Assembly: GCA_029548025.1 (NCBI GenBank)
Contig: JAKPOE010000248.1
Location: forward strand, 1-20,665
Length of the DNA stretch: 20,665 nucleotides
Source: Spirochaetota bacterium
GTDB lineage: Bacteria > Spirochaetota > UBA4802 > UB4802
Direction of reading: 5' to 3'
Position 1 is the stretch's first letter; the number at the start of each line of letters is the position of its first letter. The notes below the pieces were generated by a model. The model searched no databases. It saw only the letters and a program-made list of their open reading frames with translations, and was not told where the DNA came from. Positions 1 to 7,166 of the stretch are shown here, piece after piece. A program made the translations under genes and the position numbers.

Positions 1-152
1 ATAAATTCATTAATTTCAATTGATGTTTTATCAAGGGTAAATTTAATCATTAATTTTTTCTGGAATTGTTCATCTTTCAACAACTCCATAACATCATCTA
101 AGGTTGCTACATTCTCAAAATTTCGAGATTTTCTTTGTTTATATTCCTTCAA
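1..152 (-). CDS. partial hypothetical protein, N-terminal 50 residues
   Basis: The minus-strand frame is open from a TTG codon at 152-150 to the window edge without a stop. A GAGG purine tract lies about 5 bases before the TTG, which is why I chose it; no ATG is available upstream before an in-frame TAG. The visible part is polar and charged (LKEYKQRKSRNF at the start, then a leucine- and lysine-rich helix with DDVMELLKDEQF). No domain can be recognised from 50 residues, so no function is proposed. The frame also stays open about ten codons upstream of the TTG (…KPIVLCIEGN), so the gene could be older and longer with a lost start. The rest of the protein lies outside the window. Confidence 0.45.
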   Translation of the reverse strand, partial: MKEYKQRKSRNFENVATLDDVMELLKDEQFQKKLMIKFTLDKTSIEINEF

Positions 153-250
153 ATTACCCTCAATACACAGAACAATTGGTTTATGCTATATTTTTTATCG
201 AAAATTTTATATATTTACTTCACCATAAAACATTAAAATTTTTTATAAAC

Positions 251-274
251 AAAGAGGTGGATAACCACCTCTTT
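251..274 (-). terminator. intrinsic-type terminator hairpin after the Lys-rich small protein gene
   Basis: A perfect 10-bp inverted repeat (AAAGAGGTGG / CCACCTCTTT) flanks a 4-base loop, 34 bases past the stop of the gene at 308-508. On the minus strand it is followed by GTTTATAAAAAATTTT, a mixed A/T tract, not a pure T run. It separates that gene from the partial gene at 1-152. Because the stem itself ends in AAA/TTT it may also work in the other direction. Confidence 0.7.
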
Positions 275-307
275 AATAATATTAATGATTAGGTAATATC
301 AAAAAAC

Positions 308-508
308 TTATTTCTTCTTAGCAGGCTTCTTTGATTTTGGTGCAGCTTTTTTCTTTTCTGCTTCCAGTTTTTTTGCAGATAAAATACTTTTTGCTAATGC
401 TTGTAAGTCTTTTTTCAAAGCATTAAGCTCAAGATTTAACTTTTTAACCTTGTCTTTCTTTCGTACTTCTTCAGCCTGAAGCTGTTTTAATGACTTTTTT
501 TGTTCCAT
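308..508 (-). CDS. small Lys/Ala-rich coiled-coil protein with histone-H1-like tail
   Basis: The product is 66 residues. Residues 1-50 form one long heptad-like amphipathic helix (QLQAEEVRKKDKVKKL, then LNLELNALKKDLQALAKSIL). The last 16 residues are a basic Lys/Ala/Pro tail (KKAAPKSKKPAKKK), like the tails of histone H1-like bacterial proteins. The start is well fixed by a GAGGTGGTG ribosome-binding sequence six bases before the ATG. A possible promoter lies upstream (TTGCAA and TATATG, 17 apart, in the minus sense near 600-625). The composition suggests nucleic-acid binding, but that is inference from charge alone; a ribosome- or RNA-associated role is equally possible. It stands alone between its terminator and the divergent der gene. 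Confidence 0.75.
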   Translation of the reverse strand: MEQKKSLKQLQAEEVRKKDKVKKLNLELNALKKDLQALAKSILSAKKLEAEKKKAAPKSKKPAKKK

Positions 509-877
509 CGATTACACCACCTCGATTTAAAATTTTTTACATGCATGGCGCATGATTAAAAAGTAAACAATTAAGCCTGATCATGATCATATAACATATA
601 TATTTTAATATTGCAACAAAAAAATGATTTTGATATATGAAAATATTAATTTTTTTTTAACATCATTTTTTATAAATATTACTTTTATTTTATTAATGTA
701 TCAATCGATCTATATTCATGAAAACATTAGAAATTAATTTCCATATCAATAAATATCTATTGACACCATACATATATTCATCAGTAGTAGAAACAATCTG
801 TAGTACTGTCGCTACTATCAATAATTATGCTTGAAATCATTATGATTGGCAACAATCATTATAGTAAGAGGGATACT
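509..877. other. intergenic region between divergent small gene and der
   Basis: About 370 bases, very AT-rich, with long T runs and no convincing open frame. It must hold the divergent promoters for the gene at 308-508 and for der. A perfect 12-bp palindrome TGATCATGATCA sits at 578-589, just downstream of the presumed leftward promoter. A TTGACA hexamer at 760-765 points towards der, but no good -10 lies 16-18 bases on, so I do not call a promoter from it. The reading frame of der is open from an ATG at 827, but that start has no ribosome-binding sequence. Confidence 0.5.
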
Positions 878-2182
878 GTGAAGGATATACCTGTCGTTTC
901 AATAATTGGGCGGCAAAATGTTGGGAAATCAACCCTTTTTAATGCAATTATCAAACAACGCAAGGCAATTGTTGATGAACAGCCCGGACTTACCCGTGAT
1001 GTTGTTTCATATTTTGTGAACTATAATGAAGCAACATTCATCATCAATGACACCCCGGGGCTTGATCTAAATGCCAATAGTACACTATCCGAGGAAATTA
1101 AGCAGATGGCATTGCAACATCTCCATTCTACGGATGTATTTGTGTTATTACTGGAAAAACCGGATATCGCTTCTTATGATTTTGAACTGGTAGAACTCAT
1201 CCGTAAATTTAATAAACCATATATTGTTGCCATTAATAAGATAGATACCAATAACGATATGGAATGTCTCTCTAATTTTTACGAATTGGCTCAGGAATTT
1301 CTGCCCATTTCTGCATTAAACCGCCGCAACATTGATCTACTCCTTCACACTATAGTTGAATCTCTGCCGCATAAGAGGAAAAAAATCATTGAAATTGATT
1401 GTAAAATAGCTCTTGTAGGACGTCCAAACTCAGGGAAATCAACATTATTAAATGCATTTTTAGGATATCAGCGTGCAGTGGTATCAGACATTCCCGGTAC
1501 CACACGTGATAGCATTGACGAAATTTTCAGATTTCAAGGTAAAAACATCATGATTATTGATACAGCGGGGATACGACGACAAAGCCGTATTGATAATTCA
1601 ATAGAATACTACGCCATTGTCCGTGCCAGAGAAGCTATTCAGAAAAGTGATGTAGTAATCCATCTTTTAGATGGAACAAGTGGTATAACCGAAACTGATA
1701 AAAAAATAGCTGATATTATCATGGAAGCACACAAACCAACAATACTTGCAATTAACAAATGGGATAGTATACCAAAAGATCATACAACCTTTGAATCATT
1801 CAAGGATAGAATGATTTTCAAATACTATCGCGCAGCTGATTTCCCTATTATTTCCATTTCAGCATTGCATAAGCTTAGAATACATAAATTGCTTTTAACA
1901 GCTTTAGATGTCAACAACAGAGCACACCATAAAACTGAAACGTCTGCAATAAATGTAATTATAGAAAATATTCAGAAAAAGCATGCCATGCCACTCCTTG
2001 GTGGAGATCTTAAGATATACTATGCAACGCAAACCAATATTTCTCCACCGGTTATACGGCTTTTTGTCAACAAACCAGAACTCTTCCGAAAAGATGTATA
2101 TAGATTTTTAGAAAAAACATTGCAGGATGAACTTAACTGGCAGGGAATTCCTGTTGTTTTTGAGGTAAGCGGTAGAAAATAG
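878..2182 (+). CDS. der: ribosome biogenesis GTPase Der (EngA), double G domain
   Basis: Der acts in 50S ribosomal subunit maturation. Two tandem Era-like GTPase domains are plain. Counted from the GTG start, domain 1 has GRQNVGKS (11-18), PGLTRD, DTPG (58-61) and NKID (120-123). Domain 2 has GRPNSGKS (181-188), GTTRD, DTAG (228-231) and NKWD (293-296). A KH-like C-terminal domain ends in WQGIPVVFEV. The frame opens with an ATG at 827, but I prefer GTG at 878: AGAGGG lies five bases before it, it gives the usual short lead into PVVSIIG, and the 434-residue length is normal. The extra 17 codons before it have no ribosome-binding site. The usual Pro of the first P-loop is Gln here. The gene ends one base before the convergent recR stop. 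Confidence 0.95.
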   Translation: MKDIPVVSIIGRQNVGKSTLFNAIIKQRKAIVDEQPGLTRDVVSYFVNYNEATFIINDTPGLDLNANSTLSEEIKQMALQHLHSTDVFVLLLEKPDIASYDFELVELIRKFNKPYIVAINKIDTNNDMECLSNFYELAQEFLPISALNRRNIDLLLHTIVESLPHKRKKIIEIDCKIALVGRPNSGKSTLLNAFLGYQRAVVSDIPGTTRDSIDEIFRFQGKNIMIIDTAGIRRQSRIDNSIEYYAIVRAREAIQKSDVVIHLLDGTSGITETDKKIADIIMEAHKPTILAINKWDSIPKDHTTFESFKDRMIFKYYRAADFPIISISALHKLRIHKLLLTALDVNNRAHHKTETSAINVIIENIQKKHAMPLLGGDLKIYYATQTNISPPVIRLFVNKPELFRKDVYRFLEKTLQDELNWQGIPVVFEVSGRK

Positions 2183-2183
2183 G

Positions 2184-2780
2184 TTACATCTCCCTTCGTC
2201 CGGTGATGGATTTTGCAAGTGTGGGTGCGTCAACAAATTCTAAATCAGAGCCAACCGGCAAGCCATGCGCAATACGCATAACCTTGATGTTCATCGGTTT
2301 CAGAAGGGATGCAATATACAGCGCTGTTGCATCTCCTTCTATTGTTGGATTGGTGGCAATAATAACCTCGTTCACACCCTGTTTGCATCTGTCAACAAGC
2401 TTGTTGATTGAAAGCTCTTCCGGCCCAACACCGTCAAGAGGCGAAATAACTCCACCCAGTACATGGTACAAACCATTAAAGGCACCCGATTTTTCAATAC
2501 TCAGCATATCCTCAGGTTCTTCAACCACACATAAAAGTGTTCTATCACGCTCATTGTCACTGCATATGGTGCAGATATCAGCATCAGATATGCCTCCACA
2601 CTGTTTACAGTATTGCATATTATTTTTTAACTGGGCGATAGTTGTCAGCAATGTATCAACATTAGGTTTAGGAACTTTCAGTAAATAGAATGCAATGCGC
2701 GACGCACTCTTCACGCCAATACCCGGTAATTTTGACAGCTCATTGATACATTGTTCTAAATATTTTGAAGGCAGATTCAT
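2184..2780 (-). CDS. recR: recombination mediator RecR
   Basis: RecR works with RecO (and RecF) to load RecA at gapped or broken DNA. The 198 residues are full length. A helix-hairpin-helix sits at 18-31 (LPGIGVKSASRIAF) and a four-cysteine zinc finger at C58, C61, C70 and C73. A Toprim domain starts near 82 with LLCVVEEPEDM, and LDGVGPEELSI at about 115-125 fits the family. It is the last gene of the dnaX-ybaB-recR operon, a very widely conserved order. The start is one base past the ybaB stop and has no clear ribosome-binding sequence, so translational coupling is likely. No terminator fits between it and der, whose stop is one base away on the other strand. Confidence 0.96.
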   Translation of the reverse strand: MNLPSKYLEQCINELSKLPGIGVKSASRIAFYLLKVPKPNVDTLLTTIAQLKNNMQYCKQCGGISDADICTICSDNERDRTLLCVVEEPEDMLSIEKSGAFNGLYHVLGGVISPLDGVGPEELSINKLVDRCKQGVNEVIIATNPTIEGDATALYIASLLKPMNIKVMRIAHGLPVGSDLEFVDAPTLAKSITGRREM

Positions 2781-2781
2781 G

Positions 2782-3111
2782 CTACTTTATAAACTTTTTA
2801 AGTTCATTTGCCATACCAAAAATATCCATCTCGCCTGATATCTTCATCATCTCTTGAGATGAAAATTCTTTTGCATCAGCAATTGCTTTATTCACCGCTT
2901 CAGTGATATTTCGTTCCAATGTTTTAATACTGCTGCCTTTACATTTTTCTTCATCAATAGCAATGGAAACCAGTTCATAGTCACCATTGACCGTTGCCTT
3001 CACCATTTCATCGCGTGATGAAGCGGTAATTTCGTTTTTTTTAAGCCTTTTCTGAATTTTTTTTAACTCGCTCTGTGCTTTCATCAATTGTCCAACATCT
3101 TTAAAATTCAT
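2782..3111 (-). CDS. ybaB: YbaB/EbfC family nucleoid-associated protein
   Basis: The 109-residue protein matches the YbaB/EbfC family in length, layout and context. Its N-terminal coiled helix (FKDVGQLMKAQSELKKIQKRL) is followed by the beta-sheet core (VKATVNGDYELVSIAI) and a C-terminal helix with NITEAVNKAIADAKEFSSQEM. These proteins are dimeric DNA binders of uncertain role; in Borrelia the EbfC homologue binds operator DNA. AGAGGT lies eight bases before the ATG. The gene begins 14 bases after the end of the dnaX tau frame and is followed one base later by recR, so the three genes are surely one transcript. Confidence 0.93.
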   Translation of the reverse strand: MNFKDVGQLMKAQSELKKIQKRLKKNEITASSRDEMVKATVNGDYELVSIAIDEEKCKGSSIKTLERNITEAVNKAIADAKEFSSQEMMKISGEMDIFGMANELKKFIK

Positions 3112-3125
3112 AGTGTTTACCTCTA

Positions 3126-3575
3126 CTATTTTATAATCTCACCATCAAACATGGTTTTAATCTGTTCTGCTAATGGATGCGGCTTTTCAGGATCTTCAGC
3201 ATGTGGCAGCATCACTGCGTCAGGAGGCGGCGTATTGTCTTCTCCAGATTTGATTTTTATTGATACGTTTCGTTTACTGCGGTTATGCAGCTCCTGCTCA
3301 ATAAGTTTTATCTCCTCCTGTGATAACAACTGTTTGTAAAATCCGTTGGAACTATCGCCCATAACCGAAAGTACCAATTGTCCATTTACATACGCTGTTC
3401 TGACATTGGTCAGTTTAAAAAATAGGTACTGCCGTGCATTGCGCCAGTCGTGCAGCATCTGAGTCCATGCATGCATTATGGTCTTTGTATCATCATCGGC
3501 AGGTTCTTTATCCAGTGCTTCTTTACTTTCATCCTTATTTTCAATTGTAGCTTTCTTCGGTACATGATTCTCTAT
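3126..3575 (-). CDS. dnaX: dnaX tau-specific C-terminal region, in the shifted frame
   Basis: About 150 codons in the frame reached from dnaX by losing one nucleotide (or gaining two) in the A run at 3577-3587. After a polar linker (NIENHVPKKATIENKDES) comes a folded block starting at MHAWTQMLHDWRNARQYLFF. Its pattern (Trp, then FYKQLLSQEEIKLIEQEL and VSIKIKSG) is that of the DNA polymerase III tau C-terminal domain, which contacts the polymerase alpha subunit. An ATG exists in this frame at 3635, but the 20 codons after it overlap zero-frame coding sequence and read as noise, so I do not take it as a start. Joined to the upstream part the protein would be 534 residues, a normal tau length. 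Preservation of the domain argues that this frame is translated. Confidence 0.85.
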   Translation of the reverse strand: MENHVPKKATIENKDESKEALDKEPADDDTKTIMHAWTQMLHDWRNARQYLFFKLTNVRTAYVNGQLVLSVMGDSSNGFYKQLLSQEEIKLIEQELHNRSKRNVSIKIKSGEDNTPPPDAVMLPHAEDPEKPHPLAEQIKTMFDGEIIK

Positions 3576-4731
3576 ATTTTTTTTTTTGCACCGGCTCAGG
3601 GCTTGCGGTATCCAGTTGCTGCAGTATTGTGGCAAGCGTTGGACGCTGTAACATCTTCATGATATCAATCAAAAACATCTCAACCACTGCCCTTTCATTC
3701 CCTGTAAAGCGTAACTGATTTTGACAGTCCAATAACATGGTGTAAAACAGGCTTAACTGCTCGTCATGCAGGCTTTCAGCAGTTTTTGTTAACAGTGCCG
3801 TTTCCTCATCAGAATATCCTAATATTGGGGAGATATCAGCAAGTTTGGATAATCGCATAGCATATACGACATCAGCAAACCCTGCAACAAACCGTGCAAT
3901 ATCAACACCTGAAGAAATGATGCTTTCTACAAAATCAATGAGCAGAGCAGTTTCTTTTTTTAGAATAATATGGATGCAATCACAATACTGCTGCAGTGAA
4001 ACAATTCCTAAAAACAACAACACATCCTGCTCGGTAATTTCGTTACCACCAAATGAGATAACCTGATCAAGAAGCGACTGAGCATCACGCATTGAACCGC
4101 TACCTGCACGCGCTATGTGAAATAACGACTTATTGTCAATAGCATAGCCTTCTTTCTCAGCTATTTTTAAAAGCTGTGCAACAATGCTTGCAACAGGGAT
4201 GCGTTTAAAAATAAACTTTTGACAGCGCGATAAAATGGTTTCGGGTATTTGTTGTATCTCGGTAGTTGCAAAGATAAATACAACATGTGCGGGCGGTTCT
4301 TCAAGGGTTTTTAACAATGCATTAAACGCTGACTTTGACAGCATGTGTACTTCATCTATGATGTATACCTTATAACGCGACTTCAATGGAGCAGAATGAA
4401 TATTTTCGCGAAGCTCACGAATGTTTTCAACACCAGTATTGGATGCTCCATCTATTTCTATGACATCAAATGAATTTCCGTTTTTTATTTCTGTACAAAA
4501 TTCGCACACTCCACAGGGATTGTCGGTTGGGCCATTGATGCAATTGAGCGATTTGGCTACAATGCGTGCCATGGTTGTTTTGCCAACACCTCGGGGACCT
4601 GCAAACAAATAAGCATGGGATATCCTGCCTTTGCTTATGCTGTTAGCAATAGTTCGGGAAACATGTTCCTGTGCAACAACATCGCTGTAGGTTTGCGGGC
4701 GCCACTTTCGTGCAATTACCTGATATGACAT
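3541..4731 (-). CDS. dnaX: DNA polymerase III subunit gamma/tau, zero-frame product
   Basis: This is the ATPase of the clamp loader. Visible parts are Walker A GPRGVGKT (45-52), the zinc module cysteines (C64, C73, C76, C79), Walker B IIDEVH (124-129), the SRC motif (168-170), and the lid and collar domains up to about 370. The zero frame passes the A11 run (Q382 K383 K384 K385) and stops 11 codons later with TGA, giving 396 residues, the size of a gamma-like form without the alpha-binding domain. The start has AAAGG seven bases upstream. tRNA-Ser(GGA) ends only 25 bases before the ATG on the same strand, so the two are probably co-transcribed. The frame break is either a programmed slip or an assembly error (see the site at 3577-3587). 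Confidence 0.93.
   Translation of the reverse strand: MSYQVIARKWRPQTYSDVVAQEHVSRTIANSISKGRISHAYLFAGPRGVGKTTMARIVAKSLNCINGPTDNPCGVCEFCTEIKNGNSFDVIEIDGASNTGVENIRELRENIHSAPLKSRYKVYIIDEVHMLSKSAFNALLKTLEEPPAHVVFIFATTEIQQIPETILSRCQKFIFKRIPVASIVAQLLKIAEKEGYAIDNKSLFHIARAGSGSMRDAQSLLDQVISFGGNEITEQDVLLFLGIVSLQQYCDCIHIILKKETALLIDFVESIISSGVDIARFVAGFADVVYAMRLSKLADISPILGYSDEETALLTKTAESLHDEQLSLFYTMLLDCQNQLRFTGNERAVVEMFLIDIMKMLQRPTLATILQQLDTASPEPVQKKKYRESCTEESYN
3577..3587 (-). promoter_or_regulatory. A11 homopolymer, candidate slippage/frameshift site in dnaX
   Basis: On the coding strand the sequence is GTGC, eleven A, then TATAGAG. Zero frame reads CAA AAA AAA AAA TAT and stops 11 codons later. An mRNA with ten A (or thirteen) reads CAA AAA AAA AAT ATA and enters the tau frame at 3575. 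A plain -1 ribosomal slip would read ATA TAG and stop at once. Thus one nucleotide fewer gives tau, while the genomic length or one extra A gives gamma-like products. This layout resembles Thermus thermophilus dnaX, where RNA polymerase slippage on an A run makes both forms, more than the E. coli -1 shift. I see no obvious stimulatory hairpin after it. A homopolymer error in the assembly is the main alternative. Confidence 0.6.
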
Positions 4732-4756
4732 AGATACCTTTATTGTATTATTATTT

Positions 4757-4842
4757 CGGAGAGAGGGGGATTCGAACCCCCGGTAGCGTTAAGCTACACA
4801 CGGTTTCCAACCGTGCTCTTTCGGCCTCTCAGACATCTCTCC
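4757..4842 (-). tRNA. tRNA-Ser (anticodon GGA)
   Basis: An 86-base class II tRNA. The acceptor stem GGAGAGA/TCTCTCC is perfect, the discriminator is G, the anticodon stem is CACGG/CCGTG with loop TTGGAAA (anticodon at 4806-4808), the long variable arm TGTAGCTTAACGCTAC is typical of tRNA-Ser, and the T arm is GGGGG-TTCGAAT-CCCCC. CCA is not encoded. It reads UCC/UCU serine codons. It lies 25 bases upstream of dnaX on the same strand. Confidence 0.96.
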
Positions 4843-4850
4843 AGCAACAG

Positions 4851-4880
4851 ATTATAACCTATTTTAAGCATAATTGAAAA
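4851..4880 (-). promoter_or_regulatory. promoter of tRNA-Ser(GGA), probably also serving dnaX-ybaB-recR
   Basis: In the minus sense a perfect TATAAT (+ strand 4851-4856) stands 8 bases before the tRNA 5' end, with TTTTCA 18 bases upstream as a 4/6 match to -35. No terminator is seen between the tRNA and dnaX, so the same promoter may drive the replication-repair operon. Confidence 0.6.
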
Positions 4881-5058
4881 CAATATTATTGAGCATTAAA
4901 AAAATATAATCAACGATGTCAATTAAGATTTCATTGAAATACGGTAATATGCGTATCATAATGTATGGCAATGTTTTTGCTCATGGCTGAACACTTCATT
5001 AAAAACTTTATCTAAAGATTTGCCAGTATTATATATACTATATATACATTGATGAGTT

Positions 5059-5575
5059 CTACAGCTTTTTTACATTAATAAATGAGGTAACTGCATATTG
5101 AATGAGCAACGCAATACTAAAATTATCATAATAAAACCTCAAAGACTTTAACACCTCATACAGTTTGGGTTCGTGTTTGGCATATTCCCGTATTGCATTT
5201 TCAAGTGCAAGTTCTCTTTCTTTTAATTCTTTTGTTTCTTTATGTGCAGTTTCAATATACTCCTTAATTCATTTGTTTTATTAACAACAGATGATAGAAT
5301 GTTCGTTTGTCCCACAGCGAAAATCCCACTACTGCTAACGATTGTGCAATGATAGTTCCTATAACAACATACATCAAACCCTGCAATCCATCTACCCGTT
5401 TTTCAAGGCTATCTATTCGTTGATTGACTCCCTTTTAACCTTCTTTTAAACCTTCTTCAAGCCTGATAAGCCTGTCTCTATCATCTAATGTATAAGGAAT
5501 ATCTTTAGCAGCAATATATGAAGATGACAATAATACAGAAAAGATTATCATTGATGCAACAGTATACCTTGCCAT
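5059..5575 (-). pseudogene. decayed coiled-coil membrane protein gene (one in-frame stop, two frameshifts)
   Basis: From an ATG at 5575 (AGGGTG seven bases upstream) the frame reads a signal peptide-like segment (MARYTVASMIIFSVLLSSSY), then DRDRLIRLEEGLKEG, and hits TAA at 5437-5435. The same frame goes on with VNQRIDSLEKRVDGLQ, a transmembrane helix and WDKRT. It then slips to another frame (ILSSVVNKTNELRS) and again to a third, KEYIETAHKETKELKERELALENAIREYAKHEP and onward, to TAG at 5061-5059 (segments given in pieces: KEYIETAHKETK, ELKERELALENA, IREYAKHEPKLYEVLKSL). The pieces join into one plausible protein: secreted N-terminus, short coiled coil, membrane helix with a WD-K/R-R turn, and a C-terminal helix ending in EPKLYEVLKSL. 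I recall similar unnamed proteins in several phyla; no function is known to me. It lies between two tRNA-Ser genes. Confidence 0.75.
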
Positions 5576-5677
5576 TAACTATCACCCTGCTCTTCCTTTA
5601 ACAACTATCGCTTAAAATATAGGTGCTTTGCAGGATGATGTCAATACATTTAATTATACCAGATACTATTATAGTTT

Positions 5678-5764
5678 CGGAGAGAGAGGGATTCGAACCC
5701 TCGGAAGGCATAAGCCCTCAACGGTTTTCGAGACCGCCCCTTTCGACCTCTCAGGCATCTCTCC
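5678..5764 (-). tRNA. tRNA-Ser (anticodon CGA)
   Basis: An 87-base class II tRNA with acceptor stem GGAGAGA/TCTCTCC, discriminator G, anticodon stem GCGGT/ACCGT with loop CTCGAAA (anticodon at 5728-5730), a long variable arm and T arm GAGGG-TTCGAAT-CCCTC. CCA is not encoded. It reads UCG serine codons. The acceptor stem and much of the D arm are identical to the tRNA-Ser(GGA) 0.9 kb away on the same strand. Confidence 0.95.
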
Positions 5765-5870
5765 ATGTATACTACCAAATAGTACAGAAATGCACCTATA
5801 AAGCGTCTCAACCATACATCATGGAATAGTTATATCAAAAATGATTTGTATGTTTGTAAAGAACTTTTTG

Positions 5871-6518
5871 TTACTTTTGCAAACGTTGAACAATTGCATC
5901 AAATGTTTCATGAGCGTCCAGTGAGGAAACTGCAAAATATGCTTTATGTTTACAGTAGTAATCAATCAATGGCTGTGTCTTTTCATAGTAGGTATCAAGG
6001 CGCACCTTAATAGCCTCTTCAGTTTCATCATCACGTTGTATTAAGCTACTGCCGCATTTATCGCAAATACCTTCTTTTTTTGGCGGCATGGTATAGATAT
6101 TATAGATTGCCTGACAATGGGGGTTTGAGCAGGTGCGCCGGCTGGTTAACCGCTTCAGCACCACTTCTTCGGGCACTTCCAGATTAACGATGGCATCCAC
6201 TGTCATATTTTTTTTTGTAAGCAGTGATTCAAGTGCATGTGCCTGCGGAATGGTACGCGGAAAGCCATCAAAGATAAATCCCTGTGCACAGTCGGGTTGT
6301 GCAATGCGCTCTTCAATAATAGCCATAATGACATCATCAGGAACAAGTTTTCCAGAGTTCATAAATTCCAGAGCCTTTTTGCCAACCGGTGTCCCTTCAT
6401 TCACTGCCTGACGTAACATATCACCCGTAGAAATCTGCACAATACCAAATTTTTCAACAAGCATCCTGGCGATAGTCCCCTTGCCTGCGCCTGGTGCTCC
6501 TAACATAATGATCAGCAT
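5871..6518 (-). CDS. adk: adenylate kinase with zinc-type LID
   Basis: Converts ATP + AMP to 2 ADP. The 215 residues show the P-loop GAPGAGKGT (7-15), the AMP-binding STGDMLR (30-36), FDGFPRT (83-89) and the long LID, with ICDKCG and IQRDDD-like QRDDE. The LID has four cysteines (C130, C135, C152, C155), so it is the structural-zinc type. The first pair is spaced by four residues (CSNPHC) where the common spacing is two, so His134 may replace one ligand. The ATG at 6518 is preceded by GGGAG in the last codons of ndk, only four bases upstream. The ndk-adk pairing is a small nucleotide-kinase operon; adk is often in the ribosomal spc operon elsewhere. Confidence 0.96.
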   Translation of the reverse strand: MLIIMLGAPGAGKGTIARMLVEKFGIVQISTGDMLRQAVNEGTPVGKKALEFMNSGKLVPDDVIMAIIEERIAQPDCAQGFIFDGFPRTIPQAHALESLLTKKNMTVDAIVNLEVPEEVVLKRLTSRRTCSNPHCQAIYNIYTMPPKKEGICDKCGSSLIQRDDETEEAIKVRLDTYYEKTQPLIDYYCKHKAYFAVSSLDAHETFDAIVQRLQK

Positions 6519-6522
6519 ATCA

Positions 6523-7029
6523 TTACTCCCATACTAATTTAGAAACTTTTTCTAATGTTATTTTTTTTACCGGATATATGGTAGTAACAAGCTCATCCGG
6601 TTCAAACCATAATTTTATCTCCTTTTCAGCATCCTCCGGGCTGGAAGAAGCATGCACTACGTTTTCAAATACACCGCTTGTTGTAATTCGTCCATACGCA
6701 CCCCGTATCGTTACGGGATTTGCATTTTCGGGATTGGTATCACCAACGATATCCCTTACCTTCTGAATTGCATTGTCACCTTCATACACAAATGCAACAA
6801 CACGATTGGTTTTATGCAACTCGCCCATGATGTACTGTATTAACTCTTCAAAAAAAGGTTTTCCTTTTAAATGCTCATAGTGTTTTTCAGCTAACTCTCT
6901 GCTAACCTTCAAGGCTTTGGCACCAACTATCTTTAATTTTGCTTCAGAAAGGCGGGTTAAGATATTTCCTGTCAATGACTTAACAAGACCATCAGGTTTA
7001 ATTATAATCAACGTCTGTTCCACTGCCAT
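6523..7029 (-). CDS. ndk: nucleoside-diphosphate kinase
   Basis: Transfers the gamma-phosphate between nucleoside triphosphates through a phosphohistidine. Family marks are EQTLIIIKPDG at the N-terminus, the Kpn-loop region around 95-118 (TNPENANPVTIRGAYG) and the active-site NVVHASSSPEDAEKEIKLWF with His126. At 168 residues it is about 20-25 longer than the usual bacterial enzyme. The extra is a C-terminal tail (TIYPVKKITLEKVSKLVWE) whose role is unknown to me. AGAGGT lies eight bases before the ATG. A TTGACA in the minus sense at 7103-7098 may be its -35, but the -10 is poor. It overlaps nothing and is followed four bases later by adk. Confidence 0.96.
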   Translation of the reverse strand: MAVEQTLIIIKPDGLVKSLTGNILTRLSEAKLKIVGAKALKVSRELAEKHYEHLKGKPFFEELIQYIMGELHKTNRVVAFVYEGDNAIQKVRDIVGDTNPENANPVTIRGAYGRITTSGVFENVVHASSSPEDAEKEIKLWFEPDELVTTIYPVKKITLEKVSKLVWE

Positions 7030-7166
7030 AGGTTTACCTCTAATAGTATTTTTACAGGGTTTACATCATTTGTGTCCATGATCCATATGCAAAATTATGT
7101 CAATACATCGACACAATACGATGTTATCACCATGGCAGTGCTATTACTCTAATCACTGTATTTTTT

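Noticed and set aside
104..292. 62-codon plus-strand frame at the left edge
   Set aside because: Overlaps the better supported minus-strand partial gene and runs through the terminator hairpin at 251-274.
2203..2688. 161-codon plus-strand frame
   Set aside because: Antisense to recR, which has full conserved motifs; the frame has no ribosome-binding site and no recognisable domain.
3600..3635. ATG at 3635 as an independent start for the tau C-terminal region
   Set aside because: The codons between 3635 and the A run are zero-frame dnaX coding sequence read out of frame, and there is no ribosome-binding site.
4843..5058. Search for a signal recognition particle RNA near tRNA-Ser and dnaX, as in Bacillus
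   Set aside because: No GGTC-AGG...GGAAGGAAGCAGCC-like core or long hairpin is present; the stretch is only AT-rich, with a TATATA-rich part at 5030-5047.
5623..5829. Plus-strand frame with SEREGFEPSEG and FSRPPLSTSQ
   Set aside because: It is the antisense of tRNA-Ser(CGA); this peptide pattern is a well-known false gene that arises opposite serine tRNAs.
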